A stretch of DNA of 64,000 bases, from positions 260,954-324,953 of the forward strand of contig ML976999.1 in NCBI GenBank assembly GCA_010015675.1. The letters run 5' to 3'. This document shows positions 44,976 to 57,250 of this stretch, in pieces. The translations under genes were made by a program, and so were the position numbers. Source of the stretch: Byssothecium circinans. Lineage: Eukaryota; Ascomycota; Dothideomycetes; Pleosporales; Massarinaceae. Below the pieces are notes generated by a model that did not search any database, was not told the origin of the DNA, and saw only the letters and a program-made list of their open reading frames with translations. Numbering within the stretch: the stretch's first letter is position 1; each line of letters opens with the position of its first letter.

Positions 44976-47900
44976 TCACGACACCTCCCGATCCAATCTC
45001 TGCCCCTCACACATCTCCGCATACCACCCGCGCAACGCCAACAACTCCCCATGCGTCCCCGTCTCCACAACCTTCCCCTTTGCAAAAACAACAATACAAT
45101 CCGCGTCTTTGATCGTGCTCAGGCGGTGGGCGACCGCTATCGTCGTCCTGCCGCTCTTCGCCGTTTCCAAAGCCGCCTGGACAATCTTCTCGGACTCGGT
45201 GTCGAGCGCCGATGTAGCTTCATCGAGGAGGAGGAGATGCGGCTGCCGGATCAGCGCGCGCGATATGGCGATGCGTTGGCGTTGGCCGCCGGAGAGGGAG
45301 GTGCCGCGGGAGCCGCAGAGGGTGTTGAAGCCCTGGGAACACGTTAGTTGGGGGGTTGAGAGGACGGGGTGGAAAGGGGGACTTACTTCCGGCAGGGAAG
45401 CGATGAAGGTGTGGATGTTTGATTGTTTCGTCGCCGCTTCAATCTGCTCGTCTGTGGCATCACCGCCAGCACCCATGGCTATGTTGTCGCGGATGGAACC
45501 TTGGTACAGCACCGGTTCTTGCTGTACCAGCGAGATGGAACTGCGATACTTGCGCGGACAGAGCTCAGTGAGGGTTTGCGAGTCGCAGGTTATCCTGCCC
45601 GAGGACGGGTCGTAGAAGCGCTCGAGGAGAGAGATGATCGTACTCTTCCCGCAGCCCGATGCACCGACGAAAGCGACAAACTGTCCCGGTTTCACGTCGA
45701 CATTGACATCCTGCAATACATTCGTGTTCGGCCGCGACTCGTACGCGAAAGCCAGATCCTGTATTTGCATATGCGCAGGACCCTTCTCGTGCCCGTCGTC
45801 AAAGGGCGGTCTGGATGGATCTTCCTGCACAGCCGGTTTCTGTCGCCTAAGCCAGAAGATGTAGTTGGCAGCCGTGCCCGCTTTGGTCATACTGGTCGTG
45901 TACGAGAAGAACGCCGCTGCCGCCTCGCCGGAGAAGATGACGGCGATGAAGACGGTATAGAACTGCGAAGTGGAGTACTCGCCTCTGGACAACAGCTGGC
46001 CACCATACCAAAAGCCGAGAGCCATGGCGAGGAACGAGATGGACTGAGTAAGCGCGTACCAGAACATGGTCCACACCAATGCTTTTGTGGATCGTCGCGC
46101 GACTCCGTGGAGTTGTGCTTGGTACTTGTTGATAATGTGGCGCTCCAGGGCGAGGGAAGACACGGTGCGAATCGCTGAGACGGCTTCTGAAGCTAGAGCT
46201 GCGCTGTTGGCGAAGCGCTTCCCTGTATTCTCTTCCAGCTTGAACTCGAGTCGGATGCGGACATATCCTGACGAGACGACAAGAGGAAGAGCACCAAACA
46301 CAATAGCAAGTCCAAGCTTCCAGCCCACGGCGATGGCTAAGATAGAGCTAGAGAGCACCGAGGCGATGTTGATGAGAATGAGCATGACATTGAAGCCAAG
46401 AAGTTCAGTTAGACTGTCCGGATATCCCGAAAGATTCGAAGCAAGTGCACCTGAAGCATTTTCCTCTTTGTCGAAGAAATTCATATCTTGCTTGAGGATG
46501 AGTTGAAAGAGTTCGAGGCGGTATCCGCGGGAGACGTGTTGGACGACATTGTTGCTGAGACAGCCGATGAGCCCAAAAGTGAGTAGGTTTCCAATCGCTA
46601 CGACGAAGAACATGAGCGAGTAGAAGTCGCCTTGATCCGTGGCAGCGGAGCCCTGGAGCTCAAAAGCCCGGGCTATACGTGCAAAGAGAATAGCTTGCGC
46701 TGGGTATGTGCAACCACCGGCGATGGTCGCAATGAAGAGAGGGAGAAAATTGTGCCATAAATGACGATACTCCCAGAAGACGATCAATATGCAGCGGAAC
46801 AGATTGACGTTGACGCCGTCTTTTGATGATTGGGCGGTTGCTTGTTCGTACATCGAGGCGGCGTTCGTTTGCGTCCTTATCAGCGTTGCTTTTTCTTCCC
46901 CATCTTCTTTACCATGGGCATCATTCGTTTCTTCAGCGTGACCAAGGTCCTGTGCGCGGACAAGTTGAGCATATGCTCCACCCTTTGCGATGAGCTCATC
47001 GTGTGTACCCTGTTCGATCACTGCACCTTCGGCCATAACAGCAATGCTATCCGCATTGCGAACAGTGGAAAGCTTATGGGCGATTACAATAGTCGTTCGA
47101 TTCTTTGAGACGCGGTCAAGTGCTTCCTGCACTTTCAGTTCGGCTTTAGGATCTAGTGCTGATGTAGCTTCGTCAAGCAATAACACCTTGGGGTCGGAGA
47201 TGCAGCTCCTGGCGATTGCCAAACGCTGCTTTTGACCCCCCGAAAGCATCATCGCTCTTTCACCGACTTGAGTATCGTAGCCCTAACAGCTCTCAGCGAC
47301 AAAGACTGGCAGAGGGGCAAAGAGTAGTATTTCTGCTCACCTTGGGAAGTTGTCCAATGAACTCATCAGCATATGCCGCTTTGCACGCCTCCTCAACCAG
47401 TGCCTTCTGCTCACTTTCGGGAAGATTTGCTTTTTCGGTGCCGAAGAGACCGGAGACGACGTTTTCGAAGACAGTGCCGCTGAATAGAACGGGCTCCTGT
47501 TGGACGAGGCGGACGTTGGTTCGCAGCCAGGTGAGATTCAGGTCCTGAATTGGGGTCCCGTCCAATGTGATGCTGCCACTGTTGGTATCGTACCACCGCT
47601 CTGGAAGTCTGTTAGTATTGTTTGTGTGGGCTCCCAGATAAGAACGAACGAAGTCCTTAGCTCCGGAGCTTCTCGTCGCTCTTTTTGCAAGACAACGCGT
47701 ACTGTCATTTTTGGATGACCTTTGCGAGCTCTGTACCCCCTATTTAGGCGTACCGACAATGCTAGCGGATATTAAACTGGAAACAGGGCAAACTACATAC
47801 CGATTAGACCTATACATGTACTCTTGCCACTGCCGCTTGCGCCCACAATGGCTGTGGTCTTGTTCGCCGGCACAGAGAGCGAGAAGCCTTTTAGAACAGG

Positions 47901-49241
47901 AACGTCCAGTCGTGTAGGGTACGCGAAGTCCACGTTATTGATCTGGATCTCTCCGATACACTTAGCCGGCGTCGTACCTGCGTCGTTCAAAGGATCGATT
48001 TCAGACTTGCGATCGATGGTCTTGAAAAGCTCTTCCGCCGCTGATGCCGCCTTGGTGAGTGTGATGATCTGAGGTGCGATTGTAGTCATAGCGGTCGCCG
48101 CAACCACTACAGCCAGAATCACAGTGAAGACTTGGCCGGACTGGGAAATTTCTCCGCTGGCATACATACGAATGCCTCGCCAGAAAGCCAGCCCGTATCC
48201 ACTGTATATGCAGAAGAACTCGGTTGAGAAGAGGACGGCGTAGACCGGCGACTTCTTCTTCCCAACTTTCATCGCGTCAACAAGTATGCCGTCGTATTTT
48301 CGAGACAACAGGCTTTCGAGCCAAAAAGAGTGGACGGTACGCATGGTCGAGAAGACCTCCTCGGCGAGTTGGCCTGCTTTGGCATAGATGGAAATCATGT
48401 TTGTCTCTAACTTTTGGTCGAATCCGATGCATATGGCGCTGACAATAAGGATGGACGGGACAATGCAAATGGTGATCAACGTGAGTTTCCATTGGACAGC
48501 GAAAGCAATGATGAAGGCGGTGACAAAGGTCGAAATTGCTTGAATGGTCAAGGTGAGCTTTTCGGCGATGCCGCTGTTGACGTGGTTGGTATTTGTGGTT
48601 GCTTGAGCGGTGACGGAGCCAGACTCCGCGGAATCAAAGTATGCAATGTTTTGCCTAAGAGTGTGCCTGATGAAGTCGACTCTCAAGGCTTTCGTTGTTC
48701 GAATGGCGGCTATGGAAACCAAGAGCTTGGTGTCTTAGCGTCAAAGGCAGTGAATGGCAAAGGCGACTTACTGAATGCACATAGAAGGTCGCGAACTTCG
48801 AGATAAAGAGGTAAATAAAGTACAATCTCAAAAGTAATCAGAACATGTCCGACGTCTGGGTCTGATACTCACGTGTACTTGTTTATTTCTGATCGGTAGC
48901 GCGCCGGCGTGATAGCTCCTGTAGCGAATCTTGTGAATGTTGTGACGAATCTGCCGAAGACAAGATTCATGAGCGGGAGAATTGCCCCAGAAGCAATGGC
49001 GGCGATGAAAGCGATGATGTTCAGCGTCCAGCTCGTTCTGTCGGCGTATCTAAATACCCGCTGTCACATATTAGCCTTTGGAGGTATTTGACAAGACGAG
49101 TCGACCAACCAGGTAACTGCTCATACCCCCTGAAGGCGCTTCTGTCTTCTTAGCCGCATCTTTCTGAGCATGTTCCTTTGAGCCTGTTGCCACTGCTCGG
49201 TCTAGTGATTGGCCTTTCTCGGGCGTATTCTGGAGTGACAT
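44976..49241 (-). CDS. Full-length ABCB (MDR/P-glycoprotein-type) transporter
   Basis: An ATP-driven exporter of the plasma membrane with the order TMD1-NBD1-TMD2-NBD2. Seven exons: 49110-49241, 48873-49060, 48772-48826, 47801-48725, 47341-47600, 45387-47282, 44976-45332; introns 49, 46, 46, 200, 58 and 54 nt; 1,270 aa. NBD1 has Walker A GASGSGKST (420-428), Q-loop VQQEP, signature LSGGQKQR (533) and VLLLDEATSALD (553). NBD2 has GASGCGKST (1060-1068), LVQQEPVLYQ, LSGGQRQR (1165) and LLLLDEATSALD. Both pairs of catalytic residues are intact, so both sites should hydrolyse ATP. The 200-nt intron follows Walker A of NBD1 and splits LIE-RWYDT. The last intron is in frame (54 nt), so unspliced mRNA would add 18 residues within NBD2. 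The N terminus is a charged cytoplasmic tail. It is head-to-head with a Zn2Cys6 regulator gene. Confidence 0.95.
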
Positions 49242-50003
49242 GTTGTTGTGAGGTTGATTAGAGAGCTGTAAGAGACAGCGTTGAGCTCAGCCAGGCATTT
49301 TTATTTAATGATATGGGCTTCGTATTCCTCGCAAGCTGTCAAATTGACACGAAACGTAAGTGTGGGAATGGACTGGGCGTCGCATGGCATCATAGGGCTG
49401 GTAGACGATCGGACGAATCAGCTTGGGAGTTAGGAATCGCGCCCAAGCGTTTGTGCTTCAGGGGAGTAAATAAGGGCGGTGTGTACTGGAGGGCGTCATG
49501 TCGGTGTTGAGTGATGACGACGTCGATGGCAGTCTTTGGGCGACATGCGTATGTAGATTTTGGGTGTGCGCCGTGCGGACTGCGTTTGGACGCGTAGGTG
49601 TAGGGAAGGGCGTCTCTTTGAAGTCTCTCGGCGTTTTCTTGGCACGTCACGCGACTTCGCGTTCCCGGGCCTTGCGAAACGAACGCGATTTTGCCAACAC
49701 TAAACATTTTGCGGCTCACTGAACCCTATTGAGCACCTGCACCTTACGCTCGATCTGGCAATTATCACGCATTCCGTACATAATTAAAACAAAACACCGC
49801 GGCAGAGGCTGTAATGACCTCTTGACCCCCCGTTACGGCCTAGCGAGGTGCGGTGTCCGCGGGATCCAGATGTCTGAACAGCGGATTAGGCAGCAGCAGA
49901 CCACATATTGATGTTTGACGTCGCGTGAGCAGCACAAGGCGAACTAACGGAAAACCGCACGTCTTGCATTCCGCCCGAAAGTTGCCGGGCGCTGAGAGAA
50001 AGC
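49242..50003. promoter_or_regulatory. Divergent promoter, ABC transporter and Zn2Cys6 regulator
   Basis: 762 bp of noncoding DNA separate the two start codons, so both genes must be driven from here. Zn2Cys6 proteins usually bind CGG triplets; several CGG/CCG triplets occur (for example near 49410, 49470 and 49980), but no clear paired site stands out by eye. Confidence 0.55.
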
Positions 50004-53000
50004 ATGGATAATAGAGACGCAGAGGGTGTCGACGGGGCCAAGGTCCAGCGAGCGGTGAGTCCTCAGGTTGCTCAGCAGCATCACCCCCGTATTCCACAGT
50101 CTTCAATGAGTCACATCTTCTTGGGACTAACTGGCAGCCATAGTGTGATGCATGTCGGGGACGCAAAATCCGCTGCGATCGCGGAACCCCCTGTTCGAAC
50201 TGCACGAGCAGCAAGCTGAGTAGGACTCCTTGGAAATGCTTTACTGCGAGGATTGGCAAGGGGTAGACTCACCCTTTAATAGACTGTGTAACTACTCTAC
50301 CGGCTTCAAAACCCCAGCGGCAAAGGGTTCACATTTCAGACGAATAGTACAGCTCTCGCTCCTCGCTTCCGAATCAGCAATTGACTCCAGGCAGTGAAAA
50401 GAAGATCGACCGTATCGAAGAACGTCTATCTGGTATCGAGTATGTGGTTCCGCTTTGACGCCGTCGAATCTATCCTCCTATTGCATGTTACGTAAATAAC
50501 TGCGTCTCCTGTGGTCGCTTTGGACGAGCGTTACTGACTTTGCATCGCAATTATTAGGCATATATTGGAGACTCTCGCAGCTAAGCTGGGCAGTCTTGAC
50601 CTTCGCAAAGATCCCTCCGACCAGAGTAACCAGTCAATATCTCACAAACCAAGTCCTGGTCGCAGCACTCCAGCAGCCATACCGGCTCCCTTTGAAGGTG
50701 AAACTACCATCAATCGTCAGAGCGAATTCGCACGGGAGTTGCTCGAACAAGCCGTCGGGAGCACACCATCGATTGGCCAGAATGCTGAAATCAAGAATGC
50801 CTTAACATCCTTGCAGGATATGGTAACAAGGCAGGGTCAGTACACTAATGCCATGCCCGCGTCACAACCTTTTTTCAACCGAAATCTAGCTGATCTTGGT
50901 AAGTAGGGTGGTCCCCTCGCCTCAGGTTCCACACAAACTGGCGCAGTCGAGAGCAATGTCGTCCCTCTAGTTAAAATTTACTGATCCTGGTCATAGATGC
51001 ATCGAATCTAGAGAGGCCGTCGTGGGAGGTAGCAAATGAAGTGCTTGAGAAGGCCTCCGTGTATCCCACCATGTTCCTTGCGGTCATGTTTCCGTTTCTC
51101 AAGATGAGGAACATGAAGGACCTGTTCAAGGAGACTTTTCTGCACCCCCGCGAGTCGACTGTTAGCCATAGGATTCTCGTTTTCGGAGTCTTGTACAACT
51201 TATTCGTCGAGTTCTCCAACTACCCCGTATTACAAAATAGGCAAGTAAAGAGACTCGTTCTACCGTATACCCTTTCCAAATTCTGGATCGTATGTATGTA
51301 TGTAAAGTACATAGCTGACAGATATATACAGAGTCGAAGGTTACCGCCAGCACATCCAACCCTGCAAAACACAATTTGAAATCGCTATCAGCCAGCTGGA
51401 CCTCTACCTACCGGCAACCTACGAGAACATCGTAGCCTTGCTTCTCGCCTCCGCCTTCGCTATCGAGCTCTGCAAGCCATCACTCTGCTGGGTACTCATC
51501 ACGAACGCTGCTGGCCTAGCTCAGAATCTAGGTTATCACCGCATACAAACAATGGCCAATGATACTGAAGATGAACGAAGTTCGAAAATTCAAGTCTTTT
51601 GGTTCATCTACATGATCGATAAGACGCTGTCACTCCGACTTGGGCGCGCGTCCGTGATACAGGACTGGGATATGAGTCTACCATACCCCTCAATGGACGA
51701 TGACCACGCACGCTTTGGCTCGCTAGTCCAAATGGGCGTCAAACGTTCGAGCATGTCGCTCTACTGGATCAAAGTTGCGCAGACCCAAGGAAAAGTCTAC
51801 GAGAATCTATTCAGTCCTGTGCGTATGTTCCATATACTGACCATATCGACGATGAGTATGGCGTGATCTCTTGGAACAGAGTCTGCGTGTCCTTCCGCGG
51901 TGGCACCCCTTTGGCGGAGCTTTGCTAATTAAACGTACCTAAATCTAGGCAGCCTTCTGTAAGTCGCGGGAAGAAAGAGCCCGAACAGCGACAGAGCTCG
52001 TGGCCGCGCTCAACCAGGCGTGGGCAGAACGGGGAGAGGCAAGTGCTTTCTATTTTGCCTACACGGAGGTAACTCCTCCTGGCCTAACCTCAACGATGAC
52101 GGGACCAAATCCGCACACGTTGGAGTTACCAGCGAGAAGGAAGAGGCCGAGTGCTACGTATCCGACTCCGTCGCAGCAGAGCCTTGGGGGGTCGCCAGCA
52201 CCAAGGGTGCAAACAATGGAAGGTGGGTATGCACTGCTGACTTTGCTACTAGATGATCAAGCTTACTTTTCCAGGCTCGTCCGCTGATGTAAGTGTATTT
52301 CTTTTCAACGCTTCTGGAGTATACACAGGGTGTTCCCGGACCGATGTGAGGTGCCGTTGTTACAGGTCCGGACACGCTTCAAGACGTTTATCAAGCTACA
52401 ATCTATCACGAATCCGCTAAATCCGTATTTAGGTCGGAAACATCTTCTACCTGGCTGACGTTGTGTCACATTACTCCACCTGCGCGTTGATACAACGAGC
52501 TGTAAGCCCCGATAACGTGACCTTCAACCAGGATTGCCTGGAATCAGCACGCGCTGCCCTCGTTGCCCACCAACGCTGTCATAAACAGTTCAACATCAAA
52601 GGCAATGAAGACCTCTGGACTGGTTACGTTCACTGGTACGTCCACGGTCGCTTGCGATAAGTCTGGATAGATTTTGTATGGTTGCTGAGGTTGAGAGGAT
52701 GATAACTCTCTGCTCGGAACCTGCGATAATCTTCAATTCTTCCCATACTCTCCCTGACCAGTTCTTACCCCAATAGGTCCATCCTGCAATCACCCTTTAC
52801 TCCGTTCATAGTTATCTTCTGCAGTAAGTCACTTTCCGTCACACGCGATCACTCGCCTCCGATCCAATGCAAAGTCTGCCAACACCCCCCTGAATGAGCG
52901 TTACTAACTTCAACTATCAAATTAGACGCCGTCCTCCACTGCGAAGCCGGCGACCTAGCCTCCCTCTCTGACTTCGTCCACAGTCTCGAGAGCTGCCGTA

Positions 53001-53536
53001 CCGTCTCCGAAGGCGCCGACCGACTCTACAAAATGTGCCACCTCTTCCTCCTCGTCGCCAAACTCTACGTCGAAGCGAAGACAAAGGAGTCCTCTCAAGC
53101 CGACTCTGCGACAGCAGAATCCCAACCCCAACAGAATGAGGGTTTCATGGATACGAGTACCGGTAGTAAACAAGCACCGAACCAGAACCAGAACCAACCT
53201 CCGACCCAAGGCCAAACAGCAGGTGGGCTCGACGTCGACGTCAATACTATGAATCAATTCGACCCGTATCTAAGTGCGTTGGGGCTGATGCCGAACTCCG
53301 CATGGCCGATGGGAGGGTTTCCGCAAATGGGTGCCGGGACAGGCGGTGCAGTGGGCCAGGACGCGTTTCCGCAAGCTCAGGGCCTCGACGCAGGGCTCGC
53401 TGCGGGAGGTGTCGGCGTGGGAATGACGTTGTCGGGGGTCAATGGTCAGAACAATGTACAGGACTGGTTCTCGGGATCAAGGTACTTGATGAATTTGATG
53501 GAGGATGATATCCAGATGCCAGATTTCAGCTTGTGA
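50004..53536 (+). CDS. Zn2Cys6 transcription factor, 12 exons
   Basis: A nuclear regulator with an N-terminal zinc cluster and a long fungal-specific middle homology region. Exons: 50004-50054, 50144-50219, 50283-50346, 50395-50439, 50558-50898, 50997-51240, 51332-51818, 51949-52222, 52275-52288, 52433-52635, 52777-52823, 52926-53536; 818 aa. Zinc ligands are Cys18, 21, 28, 34, 37 and 44 (C-x2-C-x6-C-x5-C-x2-C-x6-C); the sixth is supplied by exon 3, which confirms intron 2. The linker QRVHISDEYEKKIDRIEERL is rebuilt across intron 3. The middle region has LLASAFAIELCKPSLCW, AAGLAQNLGYHR and FWFIYMIDKTLSLRLGRAS. The tail is Gln/Asn/Gly-rich and ends DDIQMPDFSL. Intron 6 is GC-AG, and exon 9 has only 14 nt. 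It probably controls the adjacent ABC transporter gene. Exons 8-10 are the least certain. Confidence 0.88.
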
Positions 53537-55519
53537 GAGCTGTAGTAATGAGGCCGGTATGGGGGAGGGGAGGGAGGGGAGTGAGATGCAAGGATGGTGT
53601 TACGGGTGTATTGTATGCTTGCTGGCTAGAGGAGGGAGCGGAACTTGGAAATATCCGGTCCTAGAAGGCATATACATATGCATTGGCGTTTGTTGGTTAT
53701 CAGAACGGCGGATGCGGTGGTAGATGGAGATGTATATAGGATCTGAAAGATCGCAACTCAACTCAACTCAACTCGGAGTCGCTTGCCTCCACGACTCTCT
53801 CCGTCAATTCATCATTTTCTCCCCGCCTCTATTACCATACACTACTAAAACTTCCAGATGTCGTGCTTCATGTTGGAATAGACCAGGCAGGCGCGGTCGT
53901 GCGCGCGTGCGTGATTACCGTTTCCGCTCCAAAGCAAGTCACGATGACTCACACTCTTTCTCCATTGTATATCTTTTCCTCCTCCCACTGCCTTTCCCCT
54001 ATCTCCTTTGCTCCCTCTCACCTCCTGTGGAAACATTTCAATCGACCGCCAATGCAGGCCTCGCCATGCATGATGCCTGCGCGCTTGCTGCGCTTACGGA
54101 GTGTCCGGCAGCTTTAATCTCCGAGCCCTTATCACCTGTGTTGCCCAATGCATTTCGGTGGCGCGCTACGTCGTCCATGGCTGAGGACCCAAAAGATACG
54201 GAGTAGATAGAGAGGAGATGGCATGTCTGTGCGATCGGGTGTCGCAGCGTGAATTCGGGAGGCTACCCGTGTGTGAAGAAGAGGCTGACTGGGCAGGACG
54301 AACAACGGCCGTTCTCTGCCCTCCACCAACGACAGGATTCCGGCGTCTTCCTCTTGAGTACCACCGCTGTTATTATTCCTAGAGCCCAAGTCGGATCCGC
54401 CTCGCTGCGCGGATCGTGGAGACGCCTTTGGCTTTGGGTGCTGTGCGGGGTAAAGGTCATCGGAAAGCCCGCCCCTCGCGCGACAGTCAACAAGGCTGGT
54501 GATAGCGACCCTGTGTTAAACTCCCTGTTATCTGGTAGAGCTATACCGACTGCTATGCGTTAATAGCTATCTAGTCGCTCGCGAGGCCGACTTCCACTGC
54601 CACACGAGAGCCTCAATCCATCACTGACAGGCAGGTAGAAGGCAAACAGTCGGTCTCTCTTGGCATTCTGTGGGATGCCTTTAGATGGCTTGGACGTCGG
54701 ACCGGTCGAGGCCAACTCTTTTTAGCCTCACGCAAGCATGTTCGACATGCATCCATCATGCCCAAAGGGACATCAAGATCTTGTTCCCGTCTAATCCGGT
54801 TCCTCGTCTAATCAGCCAGACGGCGCGCTACGGCCACGGTTTCCGATCTTCGCGTGCTTCGCTACCATGTACCCGACATATGGAACGTAAAAGCGTCGCC
54901 TCACCGGCGGCTGTCAGGCTAACATGGTTGTTGCGCTCTCAGTCAAGCCATTACGTTTGCCGAGTCGCCGATTGCTCAGTCTTGCCATCTCCCACGTGAT
55001 TACATGGCCCATGCAGCCGGAGAGCGGCACACATTCGGCTAGGCCTCGTCGACCCCGAAGTCTAGCCTTGGCCTGTTGACTAGCATAGCCTAGGAAATAG
55101 GACCGAGCTGCTGATTGGAGTCCAACTGCGTGGTGAGGGGTGAACGGGCCCTGTGCCCAGGATTGCGGGAGGTTGACCTGCAGAACGCCCTAAGACGCAT
55201 TCATGCTAGCGACCAAACGAGGCTCACGCTCCTGGGCACACCTGGGGTAGATAACAAGGTCTGGGACATTCCCACCTGCATAAAGGCCCCGGCGCATCCC
55301 CATTTTTGTTGAGATTCAACAGGGCTCTCAGTCGTTCAATTCCTCCACACTTCCCTATCCGCTGCTTGACAGCTGGACTTGATCCTTTTACTTTGTCAGT
55401 GACAACGAAACCCAATTCCAACGTCCGGTTGAGTCGACCCTCGCACGATTGCGATCGATTCTACAGCACCACCTCCCTCGTAACTCCGCTCCACCTCGCA
55501 GACCCATTCCCCAGCAACA
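53537..55519. other. Intergenic, no gene seen
   Basis: About 2 kb. Short tandem CAACT units occur at 53756-53772, and C/T-rich DNA precedes the permease ATG (55320-55515). Frames here are short and patternless. Confidence 0.5.
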
Positions 55520-57250
55520 ATGGATCTCGACGAGTCTAAGAAGTACGACAGCTCGTACGTTCAAGAGTCCGGCAGCGGCGACATTCAACATGGTGAAACC
55601 CACGACAATGCCGACGATTTGCAGCGTCATTTGGGCAACCGTCAGATCCAGCTCATTGCTATTGGTGGTTCCATCGGAACGGCGCTCTTCGTTTCCATTG
55701 GCGGCGGTCTCAACAAAGGCGGCCCTCTCAGTTTATTGCTGGCGTACACCTTTTACTCCGGGATCATGGGCTTAATAAACAACTGTATGGCTGAGATGGC
55801 TACCTACATGCCCGTCAGCGGTGGTTTCGTTCGCATGTCTGGCAAATGGTGAGACATACCTCCCAAGCAGCCCGCGTGTCCATGCTAACAGTAACACAGG
55901 GTTGATGAGGCGCTCGGCTTCGCTGCGGGCTGGAACTTCTTCTTTTACGAAGCTCTCCTGATTCCCTTTGAGATAACTGCGCTCTCGCTTGTGTTGAGTT
56001 TCTGGAGAGACGACATACCCGTTTGGGCTGTGTGTATCGCGGTCATCATTCTGTATGGTGCTTGTAACATCCTGGCTGTCCAAGCGTACGGCGAAGCAGA
56101 ATTCTGGCTCTCCGGTGGCAAAGTCCTGCTGATCTTTATGCTGTACTCGTTTACTTTCGTCACTATGGTCGGCGGCAATCCGAAGAAAGACGCGTACGGC
56201 TTCCGATACTGGAACAAACCTGGACCGATGGCCGAGTACCTTGGGACTGGAGATTTGGGCCGCTTTGAAGGCTTCCTCGCCGCTCTGTGGTCTGCCGCAT
56301 TCACCATCGTCGGCCCAGAATATATTTCCATGGTTTCTGGCGAAGCTAAGCGTCCCCGTGTGTACATCAAGAACGCCTTCAAGACTGTCTACTGGCGATT
56401 CGGCCTCTTCTTTATCCTTGGCTCCCTCTGTGTAGGTGTGGTTATACCCTACAACGACCCGACCTTGGATGCCATCCTTAACGGCGTATCTGACGGAAGC
56501 GGTACTGCCGCTGCTTCGCCTTATGTCATCGCCATGAGGAATCTGGGAATTCCGGTTCTGCCCCATCTGACCAACGCTCTCCTCATCACGAGTATCTTTT
56601 CGGCGGGCAATACCTACACCTACTGCGCCAGCCGCAGCTTGTACTCGCTTGCGATCGAAGGCAGCGCGCCCAAGTTTTTGCGCAAGTGCACCAAGAAGGG
56701 CGTTCCCATCTGGTGCTTTGCCATCACCATGTTCTTTCCCTTCCTATCCTTCCTTCAGGTGTCTTCCAGCTCTGCCAAGGTCCTCGGCTGGTTGGTGGCT
56801 CTGATCACGGCCGGCGGTCTGATCAACTTCATCGTCATGGTGATCACCTATATCGGTTTCTACAAAGCATGCAAGGCCCAGAACATCGACCGCAAGACGC
56901 TTCCTTATACCGGCTACTTCCAACCTTACGGGGCGTACGTCGCCCTGGTCGTCCTAGTCTGCATTATATTCTGCTATGGCTATGCAGTTTTCCTGCCCGG
57001 CATGTGGAAGATTGACGATTTCATGGCTTCGTACGCCATGGTCGGTGTTGCGCCTATTTTGTATGTCTTCTGGAAGGTTGTCAAGAAGACAAGAATCATT
57101 CCCTCCCATGAGGTTGACCTGGTCTGGGACGCGCCGCTCATTGACGCCTACGAGGCGTCGTTCATCACACCCCCAGTCGGCTTCTGGACTGAGCTTCTCC
57201 AACTTGTTGGATTCAAGCGCAATATTGTGGTTGACAAGAGGACTGTGTAA
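55520..57250 (+). CDS. Amino acid permease (YAT/APC superfamily)
   Basis: A plasma-membrane amino acid/proton symporter with about twelve helices. Exon 1 55520-55848, intron 55849-55899 (GTGAGA...CACAG, 51 nt), exon 2 55900-57250; 559 aa. The hydrophilic N-terminal tail (MDLDESKKYDSSYVQES) leads to the family motif LGNRQIQLIAIGGSIGTALF at the start of helix 1. Further marks are MAEMATYMPVSGGFVRMSGKW, rebuilt by splicing to VDEALGFAAGWNFFFYEAL, then EYISMVSGEAKRPR and SAGNTYTYCASRSLYSLA. The C-terminal tail holds FITPPVGFWTELLQL. It is of the dicarboxylic/general amino acid permease type; the exact substrate cannot be read. It stands alone on its strand with long intergenic flanks. Confidence 0.93.

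Noticed and set aside
52376..52432. Protein-like stretch DVYQATIYHESAKSVF in the second regulator gene
   Set aside because: Including it breaks the frame into the conserved DVVSHYST segment. A strong GTAAGT donor and ATTTAG acceptor in matching phase make it intronic.
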